Source: Artocarpus heterophyllus | Lineage: Eukaryota > Streptophyta > Magnoliopsida > Rosales > Moraceae | Length of the DNA stretch: 64,000 bases | NCBI GenBank assembly: GCA_025403435.1 | Contig: CM046353.1 | Location: forward strand, 24,650,259-24,714,258 | Direction of reading: 5' to 3' | Made by a program: the position numbers and the translations under genes | The notes under the pieces: generated by a model | Told to the model about the DNA's origin: nothing | What the model saw: the letters and a program-made list of their open reading frames with translations, nothing else | Database searches by the model: none | Shown here: in pieces, positions 11,171 to 22,462 of the stretch | How the letters are laid out: every line of letters starts with the position of its first letter | Numbering within the stretch: the first letter of the stretch is position 1

Positions 11171-12952
11171 ATGTCAAACAACAGCAAGAACACTATTGAG
11201 GGTACCTCAGGTGCAACAGACCCAAAACTTCTTATGGAAGCGATGATGGGGGAGATGAGGCGATTGTTGAGGGGAGAGATAGGACAGCTTCATGAGAGGA
11301 TAGACCGGATAGAGAATGCACGTGTGGAACAGCCACTACATGTTACTCATGCGCGTAGGCGAGAAAGGGTTCCGGTTAGAGGAGAGGTTGATGACTACTA
11401 TAGGATTGATGGGGAAGAGTTTGACGAAGGAGAAGATTCAGCGGGTAGTCACCGAAGATTTGGACGGGATAGAGGAGTTAGGAACCGGGAAGATGATAGT
11501 TTGAGAGGCATAAAAATGAAGATACCATCATTTCAAGGCAAATCCAATCCAGAAGCGTACCTAGAATGGGAGAAGAAAATGGAGTTCATCTTTGACTGCC
11601 ACTACTATTCCGAGACGAAAAAGGTAAAATTGGCTGTAATTGAATTTTCTGATTATGCTATTACTTGGTGGGATCAACTTGTTATAAACAGAAGACGAAA
11701 TAGAGAGCGACCGTGATGAGGACCGTGATGAAGACCGTGATGAGGAAGCGATTTGTACCAACTTACTACTACCGGGAGTTGTACAACAAACTACAAAACC
11801 TTAAGCAGGGCAACCGGAGTGTAGAGGAGTACTATAAGGAGATGGAGGTTATGATGATTCGGGCTAATATAGAGGAGGATCGGGAGGCTACAATGGCAAG
11901 GTTTTTGGCGGGTTTGAACCGAGAAATTCACAATGCCGTTGAGTTACAACATTATGTGGAGTTGGAGGACATGGTGCACATGGCTATTAAAATTGAGAAT
12001 CAACTTATGAGGAGGGGCAGTAGCACACGTCCTAGCCAAAACCCGAGTACATCGGCTTGGAAAATCAACCAATGGAAGAGGGATGAGAAGCAATCCAACC
12101 CCAAGCCAAAGATCGAGCAAAAACAAGAGGTGGCCAGCCATGGGAATCAAGGTAAATCCGATTCTTCCACTACTCGGACTCGTGATATAAATGTTTTAAA
12201 TGTCAAGGCAGGGGTCATATAGCAAGTGATGTGTCCCACATCGGTTAGAGAGGGTGGTCTTGGGTGTTATATATATGGGTTCACAATCCTCCCCTCACAA
12301 GCTAGCTTCTGGGGTGGAGTTAGGTGGGTTCATATCATATGGTATCAGAGCCAAACCTCTGCTGGTCGGTGGGCGCATGTACAAAGGTTCCCTGTCGCTC
12401 GTGTGGGTTAACGACGGAGTTGGCACGAGGACGTGCAGTCTAAAGGGGTCAGGAATGATGTGTCCCACATCGGTTAGAGAGGGTGGTCTTGGGTGTTATA
12501 TATATGGGTTCACAATCCTCCCCTCACAAGCTAGCTTTTGGGGTGGAGTTAGGTGGGTTCATATCAGCAAGCCAATGTTCGAACAAACGAGTTATGGTGA
12601 TGCGGGACAATGGAGACATTGAAACCGAGGAGGATTCGGACAATGATTCTATGCCTTCATTAGAGGATGCCGACGATGAGGAGTGCGCTGTCCAAGGAGA
12701 ATTGTTGGTCACAAGGAGAGCTTTAAGTGTGCAAGCCAAAGAAGAAGATGAAGAGGTGCAACGGGAAAACATCTTCCACACTAGGTGCCACGTTCAAAAC
12801 AAGGTATGTAGTGTGATTATTGATGGTGGGAGTTGTACTAATGTTGCTAGCACAACCATGGTAGAGAAGTTAGGGCTGCCAACAATTAAGCATCCTCGAC
12901 CATATAAATTGCAATGGTTAAACGATACTGGTGAGGTAAAGGTGCATAAACA
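11171..12952 (+). pseudogene. gag and start of protease of element C, broken
   Basis: The ATG at 11171 (MSNNSKNTIEG) opens a gag frame with capsid motifs [19 protein letters not shown] and ITWWDQL. It stops at 11714-11716, where a 12-bp unit (GACCGTGATGAG and variants) occurs three times at 11709-11744 in place of the usual sequence. Gag resumes 11713-12222. A one-base loss at about 12187 disturbs the zinc knuckle, and a TRIM (12227-12566) splits the knuckle just before QCSNKR. The frame then runs through IIDGGSCTN (about 12820) to 12955, where one G is missing and the frame shifts. Confidence 0.85.
12227..12566 (+). mobile_element. TRIM-1: terminal-repeat retrotransposon in miniature, complete
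   Basis: 340 bp. The 5' LTR 12227-12337 and 3' LTR 12456-12566 are 111 bp each and differ at one base. Primer site TGGTATCAGAGCC is at 12340-12352. Purine tract AAAGGGGTCAGGAA (12442-12455) abuts the 3' LTR. The target duplication GCAAG lies at 12222-12226 and 12567-12571. There is no coding capacity for retrotransposition, so it must be mobilised in trans. The near-identical LTRs indicate a young insertion. The LTR holds GTCCCACATCG (12233-12243) and, 24 bases later, TATATATAT (12268-12276). Confidence 0.93.
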
Positions 12953-15900
12953 GTGTTAGTTCCTTTTCGCATTGGAAGATATGAAGATGAAGTTTTGTGC
13001 GATGTGGTTCCAATGCAAGCTGGACACTTATTATTAGGCAGACCATGGCAATTTGATCGGCGAGTTAAGCATGATGGTTTCACCAACAAGTACTCATTTG
13101 TTCACAATCAAAAGACGATCACTCTTGTTCCATTAACACCAAAACAGGTCTATGAAGACCAAGTGAGCTTACAGAGAGAAAGTGATAAAAAAATGAAGAG
13201 CGAAGAAAAATCAAGAGTGGGAGTGCAGAGAGAGAGTTCGGCCAGTGAGAGAAAAAAAGAAGAGATGGCCGAGAGAAAGGAGAGCAAAGAGAGCAAGGGA
13301 GAGAAAATTGAGAGGTCTGAAAAGAATTCACAATCAGCCAATGAGAGAAAAGTAGAGAGAAAAACAAACTTTTATGCAAGAAAGAGTGATGTGAGAAGAG
13401 CTTTGTTTTCTAATCAGCTGATGATTTTACTCATGTACAAGGAGGCATTATTAAACACTAACGATCTTTATTCCACCTTGCATAGTTCTGTTGTTTCTCT
13501 TTTGCAGGATTATGAGGATATCTTTCCCGAGGAAACACCGCAAGGTTTACCTCCAATCTACGGGATTGAACATCAAATCGACTTCATACCTGGAGCTACA
13601 ATCCCAAACCGACCAGCCTATAGAAGTAATCCTGAGGAGACAAAGGAACTCCAACGGCAGGTAAATGAGTTGATGGAGAAGGGACACGTGAGAGAAAGCA
13701 TGAGCCTGTGCGCTGTACCAGTTTTACTTGTGCCTAAGAAAGATGGGACTTGGAGGATGTGCGTTGATTGTCGAGCCATCAACAACATCACGGTAAAGTA
13801 TCGACATCCCATTCCTCGCTTGGATGACATGTTAGATGAATTGCATGGTGCTTGTGTGTTTTCTAAAACTGATCTGAAGAGTGGATATCATCAAATTTGC
13901 ATGAAAGAGGGAGACAAGTGGAAGACGGCTTTCAAAACAAAACAAGGCTTGTATGAGTGGTTGGTAATGCCTTTCGGTTTAACCAATGCGCCTAGCACAT
14001 TTATGCGTTTAATGAACCATGTTTTGCGAGCTTTTATTGGAAAATTTGTCGTTGTTTATTTTGATGATATCCTTATCTATAGCAGCAATTTGGATGAACA
14101 TATTGAACATTTGAAACTTGTTTTAGATGTTTTGCAGAAGGAAAAGTTGTATGCTAACCTCAAAAAATGTACCTTTTGCACGGATAAGCTTGTGTTTCTT
14201 GGTTTTGTTGTTAGTGCTCAAGGTATACAGGTTGATGAAGAAAAGGTGCGAGCCATCCAGGAGTGGCCGAGTCCAACTAGTGTGGGAAATGTACGGAGTT
14301 TTCATGGACTTGCTAGTTTCTACCGGCGGTTTGTGAAAGATTTCAGTACTATAGCCATACCACTGACTGAAGTGATAAAAAAGAACGTTGGGTTTAGATG
14401 GGGAGAAGAGCAAGAAAGGGCATTTCAGCTACTCAAGAAGAAATTGACAAATGCTCCATTGTTAACTTTACCTAATTTTTCCAAAACTTTTGAGATTGAA
14501 TGTGATGCTTCAGGTGTTGGAATTGGTGCTGTTTTAATGCAGGAAGGGAGACCAATAGCATATTTCAGTGAGAAGCTGAATGGGGCAACTCTTAATTACC
14601 CAACTTATGATAAAGAGATGTATGCATTGGTTCGGGCATTAGAGAGGTGGCAGCACTACCTATGGCCTAAGGAGTTCGTGATTCACACCGATCATGAGTC
14701 CCTGAAACACTTGAAGGGCCAGCACAAGCTGAACAAGAGGCATGCTCGTTGGGTAGAATTCATAGAGACGTTTCCGTATGTCATTCGCTACAAGCAAGGT
14801 AAGGAAAAGGTCGTTGCCGATGCACTTTCTCGCAGGTATGTCTTAATATCAACTCTTAATGCTAAACTACTGGGTTTTGAACACATTAAAGAGTTATATG
14901 CTGATGACCATGACTTTAGTACTGAGTATCAAGCTTTTGAGAGATTTGCTAGTGGTAAGTACTTTAGGCATGAGGGATACTTGTTTCGGGAGAATAAATT
15001 ATGTGTGCCTAATTGTTCATTAAGAGATTTGCTAGTGAGGGAATCCCATGGGGGAGGATTGATGGGACATTTTGGAGTAATGAAGACTTTAGCTATGTTG
15101 CAGGAACACTTGTATTGGCCACATATGAAACGAGATGTTGAGAGGCTTTGTGGTAGATGTGTAACTTGTAGGCAGGCTAAATCAAGAGTGCAGCCCCACG
15201 GTTTATACACCCCTTTACCAATACCTAGTGAACCCTGGATTGATATTTCGATGGATTTTGTGTTAGGTTTGCCTAGGTCTAAACGGGGAAGAGACTCGAT
15301 CTTTGTGGTTGTGGATAGGTTTTCCAAGATGGCTCATTTTATTCCATGCCATAAGACAGATGATGCTTCCAATGTTGCTGATTTGTTCTTTAGGGAAATT
15401 GTAAGACTTCATGGTATGCCTAGGACAATTGTTTCTGATAGGAACACCAAGTTCTTAAGCTACTTTTGGAAGACTTTGTGGGCTAAATTAGGGACTAAGC
15501 TATTGTTTTCAACTACTTGTCACCCTCAAACCGATGGTCAAACAGAAGTTGTGAATAGAACCTTGTCTACTTTGTTGAGGGCTGTCATTAAAAAGAACAT
15601 CAAAACATGGGAGGAGTGTTTACCACATGTTGAGTTTGCTTATAATCGATCTGTTCATTCTGCTACACAATTTTCACCGTTTGAAATTGTTTATGGTTTT
15701 AATCCTTTAACTCCTTTGGATTTAATGCCATTACCTTTGTCTGAGCATGTGAATTTAGATGGAAAAAGAAAAGCTGATCTTGTTAAGCAGATACACAAGA
15801 AGGCAAGACTCAACATCGAGCGAAGGACTAAACAATATGCTGAACAAGCCAACAAAGGGCGTCACAAGCTCGTCTTCGAGCCCGGTGATTGGGTGTGGTT

Positions 15901-16246
15901 GCACTTACGCAAGGAACGGTTTTCGAAACAAAGGAAATCTAAGCTATTGCCTAGAGGGGACGGTCCTTTTCAAGTTCTCGAAAGGATCAATGATAATGCG
16001 TACAAGCTAGACTTGCCAGGTGAGTATGGTGTAAGTGCCTCCTTTAATGTTTCTGATCCAAGTCCTTTTGATGCAGGCAACGATTTGAGGACAAATCCTT
16101 CTCAAGAGGAGGGGAATGATGAGGACATCGTTAGCACAAGCAAGAGCACGTGGGAGACTTCTTCAGATCCAATTCAAGTTCCCATTGGTCCGGTTACGAG
16201 AGCTCGTGCAAAGAATTTTAAAGAAACGCTTATTGGGCTGATTTAA
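12953..16246 (+). pseudogene. pol of element C (protease end, RT, RNase H, integrase), near-intact
   Basis: After the one-base deletion near 12953 the frame is open for 1,097 codons. It keeps the protease end ([10 protein letters not shown]), charged linker, RT with YFDDILIYS, RNase H IECDASG, the integrase zinc finger and DD35E core, and the GPF/Y-type segment. Some conserved residues are changed, for example SDRN for SDRD after the second catalytic Asp, and [10 protein letters not shown]. The frame ends at TAA 16244-16246, where CAA of the usual tail became TAA, about 32 codons short of the family C-terminus. Confidence 0.88.
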
Positions 16247-17378
16247 GCAACTTGGGCTCAAGCTATTGCATGGAGGCCCATTGAGGGAATTGCATGCGAC
16301 AACCAGACCAACAAATGCGTGATTCAAGCTCTAGAAGGGATTGAGTAATTTCCATTTTAGTTACCTTCCCGTTTTGAGGCGACACATGGCGAGAAGAATC
16401 AGCTTATTTACCTTTTAATGTCTAGTTTCCTTTTTTTGCGTTTGTATATTTCTATTATTGTAAGGCTTTTAAGCCATTAAGGGAACTTTCCTTATTTAGT
16501 TTAGATTTGACATTTGGTAAATGATTTTCTTGAAATTCCATGGGAATTAGGGGCTGAAAATTCGCATAGGAACCCCTATATATTGTAACGAATTTCAATC
16601 AATTAGAGACAAGTAATAACACTTAATTTTGAGGTTTAATTCTCTTTAGTTCCTAAACGAACTATTCGAACTTATCGGAAATTTCCGTGGCGTTCATAGA
16701 CTTATCAATCAGTCCATCCATAGCTTATTGTGGCATCCTCACATACTGATGTGTCCCACATGATGTGTCCCACATCGGTTAGAGAGGGTGGTCTTGGGTG
16801 TTATATATATGGGTTCACAATCCTCCCCTCATGAGCTAGCTTTTGGGGTGGAGTTAGGTGGGTTCATATCATATGGTATCAGAGCCGAACCTCTGCTAGT
16901 CGGTGGGCGCATGTACAAAGGTTCCCTGCCTCTCGTGTGGGTTAACGACGGAGTTGGCACGAGGACGTGCAGTCTAAAGGGGTCGGGTCAGTGGGCGCAT
17001 GTACAAAGGTTCCCTGCTGCTCGTGTGGGTTAACGACGGAGTTGGCACGAGGACGTGCAGTCTAAAGGGGTCGGGAATGATGTGTCCCACATGATGTGTC
17101 CCACATCGGTTAGAGAGGGTGGTCTTGGGTGTTATATATATGGGTTCACAATCCTCCCCTCATGAGCTAGCTTTTGGGGTGGAGTTAGGTGGGTTCATAT
17201 CACATACCAAGACTTATCAATCGGTCTCTCCATAGCTGATTGTGGCATCCGCACTTACCAAGGTTCGAGCTTCTTGTTGGGCATCGGGTCGCGGTTCCAA
17301 TCGAAACCGGTTAGAAAATTTGATCTTGGAAACCAACTTCGGTTAGGGTCGCGTCAGTTCTTGGCGTGGTTCGTATCA
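16117..17378 (+). repeat. CRM-1 LTR, 3' LTR of element C with TRIM-2 inside
   Basis: LTR sequence at 16117-16746 and 17208-17378, 801 bp in total after removing TRIM-2 and one CATAC copy. Purine tract AAGAGGAGGGGAA precedes it. TRIM-2 entered the downstream stem-loop region. Confidence 0.92.
16747..17202 (+). mobile_element. TRIM-2 with 125-bp LTRs and duplicated internal region
   Basis: LTRs 16747-16871 and 17078-17202 each carry an extra 14-bp copy of TGATGTGTCCCACA at their start. Primer site TGGTATCAGAGCC is at 16874-16886. About 90 bp of the internal region is present twice in tandem, each copy ending in AAAGGGGTCGGG. The target duplication is CATAC (16742-16746, 17203-17207). Confidence 0.92.
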
Positions 17379-20178
17379 TTTGTTTTCTAATCAGCCGATG
17401 ATTTTACTCATGTACAAGGAGGCGTTATTAAAAACTAACGATCTTGATTCCACCTTGCATAGTTCTGTTGTTTCTCTTTTGCAGGAATATGAGGATATCT
17501 TTCCCGAGGAAACACCGCAAGGTTTACCGCCAATCCGCGGGATTGAACATCAAATCAACTTCATACCTGGAGCTATAATCCCAAACCGACCAGCCTATAG
17601 AAGTAATCCCGAGGAGACAAAGGAACTCCAACGGCAGGTAAGTGAGTTGATGGAGAAGGGACACGTGAGAGAAAGCATGAGCCCGTGCGTCATACCTGTT
17701 TTACTTGTGCCTAAGAAAGATGGGACTTGGAGGATGTGCGTTGATTGTCGAGCCATCAACAACATCACGGTAAAGTATCGACATCCCATTCCTCGCTTGG
17801 ATGACATGTTAGATGAATTGCATGGCACTTGTGTATTTTCTAAAATTGATCTGAAGAGTGGATATCATCAAATCCGCGTGAAAGAGGGAGACGAGTGGAA
17901 GACTGCTTTCAAAACAAAGCAAGGCTTGTATGAGTGGTTGGTAATGCCTTTCGGTTTAACCAATGCGCCTAGCACATTTATGCGTTTAATGAACCATGTT
18001 TTGCGAGCTTTTATTGGGAAATTTGTCGTTGTTTATTTTGATGATATCCTTATCTATAGCAGCAATTTTGATGATCATATTGAACATTTGAAACTTGTTT
18101 TAGATGTTTTACGGAAGGAAAAGTTGTATGCTAATCTTAAGAAGTGTACCTTTTGCACGGATAAGCTTGTTTTTCTTGGTTTTGTTGTTAGTGCTCAAGG
18201 TATACAGGTCGACGAAGAAAAGGTTAGGGCTATCCAAGAATGGCCAAGTCCCACAAGCGTTGGAGAAGTACGGAGTTTTCATGGACTTGCTAGCTTTTAC
18301 CGGCGGTTTGTAAGGGATTTCAATACTTTGGCTGCACCACTCACAGAAGTAATCAAGAAGAATGTTGGGTTTAAATGGGGAGAAGAACAAGAGAAGGCGT
18401 TTCAGCTTATTAAGCATAAGCTTACTCATGCTCCTTTACTTGCTTTACCTGATTTTTCTAAAACATTTGAAATTGAATGTGATGCTTCTGGTGTAGGTAT
18501 AGGTGCCGTGCTGATGCAAGAAAGACGACCAATTGCGTATTTCAGTGAAAAATTGAGTGGGTCAACACTAAATTACCCTACTTATGACAAGGAGTTGTAC
18601 GCGTTGGTTCGAGCATTAAAGACTTGGCAACACTACCTATGGCCCAAGGAATTCGTGATTCACACTGATCACGAGTCATTGAAACATCTGAAGGGACAAC
18701 AAAAGTTGAACAAGAGGCATGCCCGCTGGGTGGAATTCATCGAGACATTTCCTTATGTCATTCCATACAAGCAAGGTAAGGAGAATGTTGTTGCGGATGC
18801 GCTTTCTCGCAGGTACGCATTACTTTCTATCCTTGACGCTAAACTGCTTGGTTTTGAGCATATTAAGGATTTATACCCTTTAGACCAAGATTTTAGTGAG
18901 GAGTATCGAGCTTGTGAGAAAAATGCAATGGGTAAATTTTATAGACATGATGGATTTTTGTTTCGGGAGAATAAGCTTTGTGTGCCTAATTGTTCTTTGA
19001 GAGATTTGTTAGTGAGGGAATCCCATGGTAGCGGATTGATGGGGCATTTTGGAATTGCTAAAACTTTAGCTGTTTTGCAGGAACACTTCTTTTGGCCACA
19101 CATGAAAAGGGATGTTGAAAGGATATGTAGTAGATGTGTCACGTGTAGGCAAGCTAAATCGAGAGCATAACCCCATGGTTTATACACACCTTTGCCAATT
19201 CCTAGTGAGCCTTGGACTGATATTTCAATGGACTTTGTGTTAGGTTTACCTAGGACAAAACGTGGGAAGGATAGTGTGTTTGTGGTTGTAGATCGGTTTT
19301 CTAAGATGGCACATTTTATTCCCTGTCATAAAACTGATGATACATCGTTTGTTGCTGAATTGTTCTTTAGGGAGATTGTGAGAATACATGGCATGCCTAG
19401 GACAATTGTTTCAGATAGAGATGCTAAGTTCTTGAGCTACTTTTGGAAGACTTTGTGGAGTAAGTTAGGTACTAAGCTGTTGTTTTCTACTATTTGTCAC
19501 CCACAAACTGATGGTCAAACTGAGGTAGTAAATAGGACTTTGTCCACCTTATTAAGATTAATCATCAGTAAAAACATTAAATCATGGGAAGACTGTTTAC
19601 CGCATGTTGAGTTTGCATATAACCGCTCTGTCCATTCTGCTACTAAGTATTCACCTTTTGAAATTGTTTATGGTTTTAATCCTTTATCACCATTGGATTT
19701 ATCACCACTACCTGTTTCTGAGCGTGTTAATTTAGATAGCAAAAGGAAGGCTGACTTTGTTAAACAGATTCATGAGAAAGCAAGACTCAACATTGAGCGA
19801 AGAACGGAACAATATGCAAAGCAAGCCAACAGGGAGCGACACAAGCTGATTTTTGAACCTGGAGACTGGGTGTGGTTGCACTTTAGAAAGGAGCGTTTCC
19901 CAGAACAAAGAAAGTCAAAGTTGTTACCACGTGGAGATGGTCCATTTCAAGTCCTTGAAAGAATTAATAACAATGCTTGCAAGTTGGATTTGCAAGGTGA
20001 GTATAATGTAAGTGCTACGTTCAATGTTTCTGATTTGAGTCCTTTTGATGCAGAGTTTGATTTGAGGACAAATCCTTTTCAAGAGGAGGGGAATGATGGA
20101 GACTTAGGGAGCTCAAATGCATGGAAGGTGGTCACCAATACAAGTTCCTGCTGGACCAGTCACAAGAGCCCGAGCTAA
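17379..20178 (+). pseudogene. pol of element B (RT, RNase H, integrase), broken
   Basis: This continues the B polyprotein after the C insertion. RT ([19 protein letters not shown]) and RNase H (IECDASG) read to TAA at 19168-19170, where CAA of the integrase linker became TAA. From 19171 the integrase core ([27 protein letters not shown]) and GPF/Y-type segment read on. A two-base deletion after NAWKVV, within the 3' LTR, shifts the frame and ends translation at 20178. The alternative frame at 20117-20314 carries the expected tail [19 protein letters not shown]. Confidence 0.85.
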
Positions 20179-20848
20179 AAAATTCAAGGAAGCACTAAAT
20201 GGGCTGATTCACGAAATATGGAATCAAGAAAATTTGTGCAAGCCCATTGACCCAGACCCACGTCAACCACAACGGTGCGTCAATTTGATCCAAGTTCTAG
20301 AAGAATCCGGATGAGTCAAGCTTGAAATCAGCTCAAATTTTGCAAGATCAAGTCAATGGAAGAATTTTGGAAACTTTCCCATTTTGGCATACATGCGGAT
20401 TATTTGCAATTTCCTTTAATTGATTGGGCGTGGAAATGGCTGAAAATCAGCCATTAAGACTTTCCTTTCTTTTGATTTTTATTTTAGGCTTAGTAATTAT
20501 GTTTGAATTTGTCAACTTTTCTTTTTGGTCAACACTTTGTAATTTTGGCCTATAAATAGGCGTTTCCAAGCTTAATGAAAAGGGACGAATGTTTATTTTC
20601 TGAGAGAAATAATTCTTTCTTTAGTTCTTTGACGAACTGCACGAACTCTTTGGATCAATCCAAGCTTTCAACCATGACTTATCAATCAAGCTTTCCATCC
20701 TTGATTGTGGCGTCTACGATATACCAAGGTTCTTGCTTCGATATAAGCAACGGGTCGCGGTGACTTCCATCCAAATCTGAGTAGAAATGATCTTGGTGCC
20801 TTCTTATTGATAACGGGTTTCGTCAATATATTGACGAGGTTCTTATCA
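20094..20848 (+). repeat. CRM-2 LTR, 3' LTR of element B
   Basis: 755 bp, TGATGGAGAC...TTCTTATCA, preceded by AAGAGGAGGGGAA. TATA box CTATAAATAGG near 20552. Stem-loop CAATCAAG (20683-20690) pairs with CTTGATTG (20700-20707). It is followed by only seven bases (TTTGCAA) and then another CRM-2 LTR. Confidence 0.92.
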
Positions 20849-21331
20849 TTTGCAATGATGGAGACTTAGGGAGCATGGAAGGTGGTTGACCCAATACAAG
20901 TTCCTGTTGGACCAGTCACAAGAGCCCGAGGTAAGAAATTCAAGGAAGCACTAAATGGGCTGATTCACGAAATCTGGAATCAAGAAAATTTGTGCAAGCT
21001 CATTGACCCAGGCGCACGTCAACCACAACGGTTCGTCAATTTGATCTAAGTTCTAGAAGAATCCGGAGGAGTCAAGCTTGAAATCAGCTCAAATTTTGCA
21101 AGATCAAGTCAATGGAAGAATTTTGGAAACTTTCCCAATTTGGCACACATGCGGATTATTTGCACTTTCCTTTAATTGTTGGGCATGTAAATAGCTGAAA
21201 ATCAGCCATTAAGACTTTCCTTTCTTTTGGTTTTTATTTTAGGCTTAGTAATTATGATTGAATTTGTCAACTTTTCTTTTTGGGCAACACTTTGTAATTT
21301 TGGCCTATAAATAGGCGTTTCAAAGGCTATA

Positions 21332-22462
21332 TGATATGAACCCACCTAACTCCACCCCAAAAGCTAGCTCATGAGGGGAGGATTGTGAACCCATATATAT
21401 AACACCCAAGACCACCCTCTTTAACCAATGTGGGATACATCACGTGGGACACATCATTCCCGACCCCTTTAGACTGCACGTCATCGTGCCAACTCCGTCG
21501 TTAACCCACACGAGCGGCAGGGAACCTTTGTACATGCGCCCACTGACCCGACCCCTTTAGACTGCACGTCCTCGTGCCAACTCCGTCGTTAACCCACACG
21601 AGAGGCAGGGAACCTTTGTACATGCGCCCACCGACTAGCAGAGGTTTGGCTCTGATACCATATGATACGAACCACGCCAAGAGCTGACGCGACTCTAACC
21701 AAAAGTGGTTTCCAAGATCAAATTTCTAACCGGTTTTGGATGGAACCGCGACCTGATGCCCAACAAGAAGCACGAACCTTGGTATGTGAGGACGCCACAA
21801 TCAGCTACGGAGGGACTGATTGATAAGTCTTGGTAAGTGAGGACGCCACAATCAGCTATGGATGGACTGATTGATAAGTCGATGAACGCCACGGAAATTT
21901 CCGATAAGTTCGAATAGTTCGTTTAGGAACTAAAGAGAATTAAACCTCAAAATTATGTGTTATTACTTGTCCCCCATTGATTGAAATTCGTTACAATTAT
22001 ATAGGGGTTCCTATGCGAATTTTCAGCCCCTAATTCCCATGGAAATTTCGGGAAACTCAATTAACAAAAGTCAAATCTAGACTAAATAAGAAAAGTTCCC
22101 TTAATGGCTTAAAAGCCTTACAATAATAGAAATACCAGAAACGGAAAAAAGGAAACTAGACATTAAAAAGTCAAAACTAATTCTTCTCGCCATGTGTCGC
22201 CTCAAAATGGGAAAGTAACTGAAATGGAAATTACTCAATCCCTTCTATAGCTTGAATCACGCATTTATTGGTCTGATTTTCGCATGCAATTCCCTCAATG
22301 GGCCTCCATGCAATGGCTTGAGCCCAAGTTGCTTGAATCAGCCCAATAAGCGTTTCTTTGAACTTCTTCGCACGAGCTCTCGTAACCGGACCAATGGGAA
22401 CTTGAATTGGATCTGAAAAAGTCTCCCACGTGCTCTTGCTTGTGCTAACGATGTCCTCATCA
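21332..22462 (-). mobile_element. Chimeric element: CRM-1 LTR at 5' end, TRIM body and TRIM LTR at 3' end
   Basis: Read on the minus strand: complete CRM-1 LTR (22462 to 21663), spacer TA, primer site TGGTATCAGAGCC (21660-21648), TRIM internal region with the duplicated ~90-bp unit, purine tract, then a 125-bp TRIM LTR (21456-21332) with the 14-bp duplication. It is internally most like TRIM-2, but its 5' LTR is that of CRM-1. The flanks are CTATA (left) and CTAAT (right), an imperfect target duplication. The outer ends TGATGAGG and TTCATATCA belong to different families. Confidence 0.85.
21663..22462 (-). repeat. CRM-1 LTR inside the chimeric element
   Basis: 800 bp, complete with both termini in minus orientation. 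The tail-peptide frame ([17 protein letters not shown]) is open. It joins the TRIM primer site instead of a CRM-1 leader. Confidence 0.9.

Larger units (their letters stand above)
9801..17378 (+). mobile_element. Element C: complete CRM-1 retrotransposon, 5-bp target duplication
   Basis: Two CRM-1 LTRs (9801-10602 and 16117-17378) enclose primer site, leader, gag and pol. The duplication TTTGT is at 9796-9800 and 17379-17383. Removing C and one copy restores the linker of element B. Two TRIMs (12227-12566, 16747-17202) sit in C. Gag carries damage and pol has a one-base deletion, so C is not autonomous now. Confidence 0.95.
7087..20848 (+). mobile_element. Element B: CRM-2 retrotransposon interrupted by element C
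   Basis: B consists of a truncated 5' LTR (7087-7601), leader, gag-protease (7916-9800), then the complete element C, then RT-RNase H-integrase (17379-20178) and 3' LTR (20094-20848). The pairing is supported by a small deletion shared by both LTRs (GGTGGTCACCAATAC in place of GGTGGTTGACCCAATAC) and by the exact TTTGT duplication around C. No target duplication is visible around B. Confidence 0.82.

Noticed and set aside
12227..12337. TRIM as a Cassandra element
   Set aside because: I see no 5S rRNA promoter boxes in the LTR; the LTR is also shorter than Cassandra LTRs.
12254..12622. Open frame starting in TRIM LTRs ([13 protein letters not shown]...), seen in several TRIM copies
   Set aside because: It crosses the LTR, primer site and internal region, then joins whatever lies downstream, and fuses by chance to CRM frames. 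Shared only because the copies are nearly identical; TRIMs are non-coding.
7087..20848. B and C read as one hybrid element with mixed LTRs
   Set aside because: The exact TTTGT duplication and the restored linker frame show C is a clean nested insertion in B.
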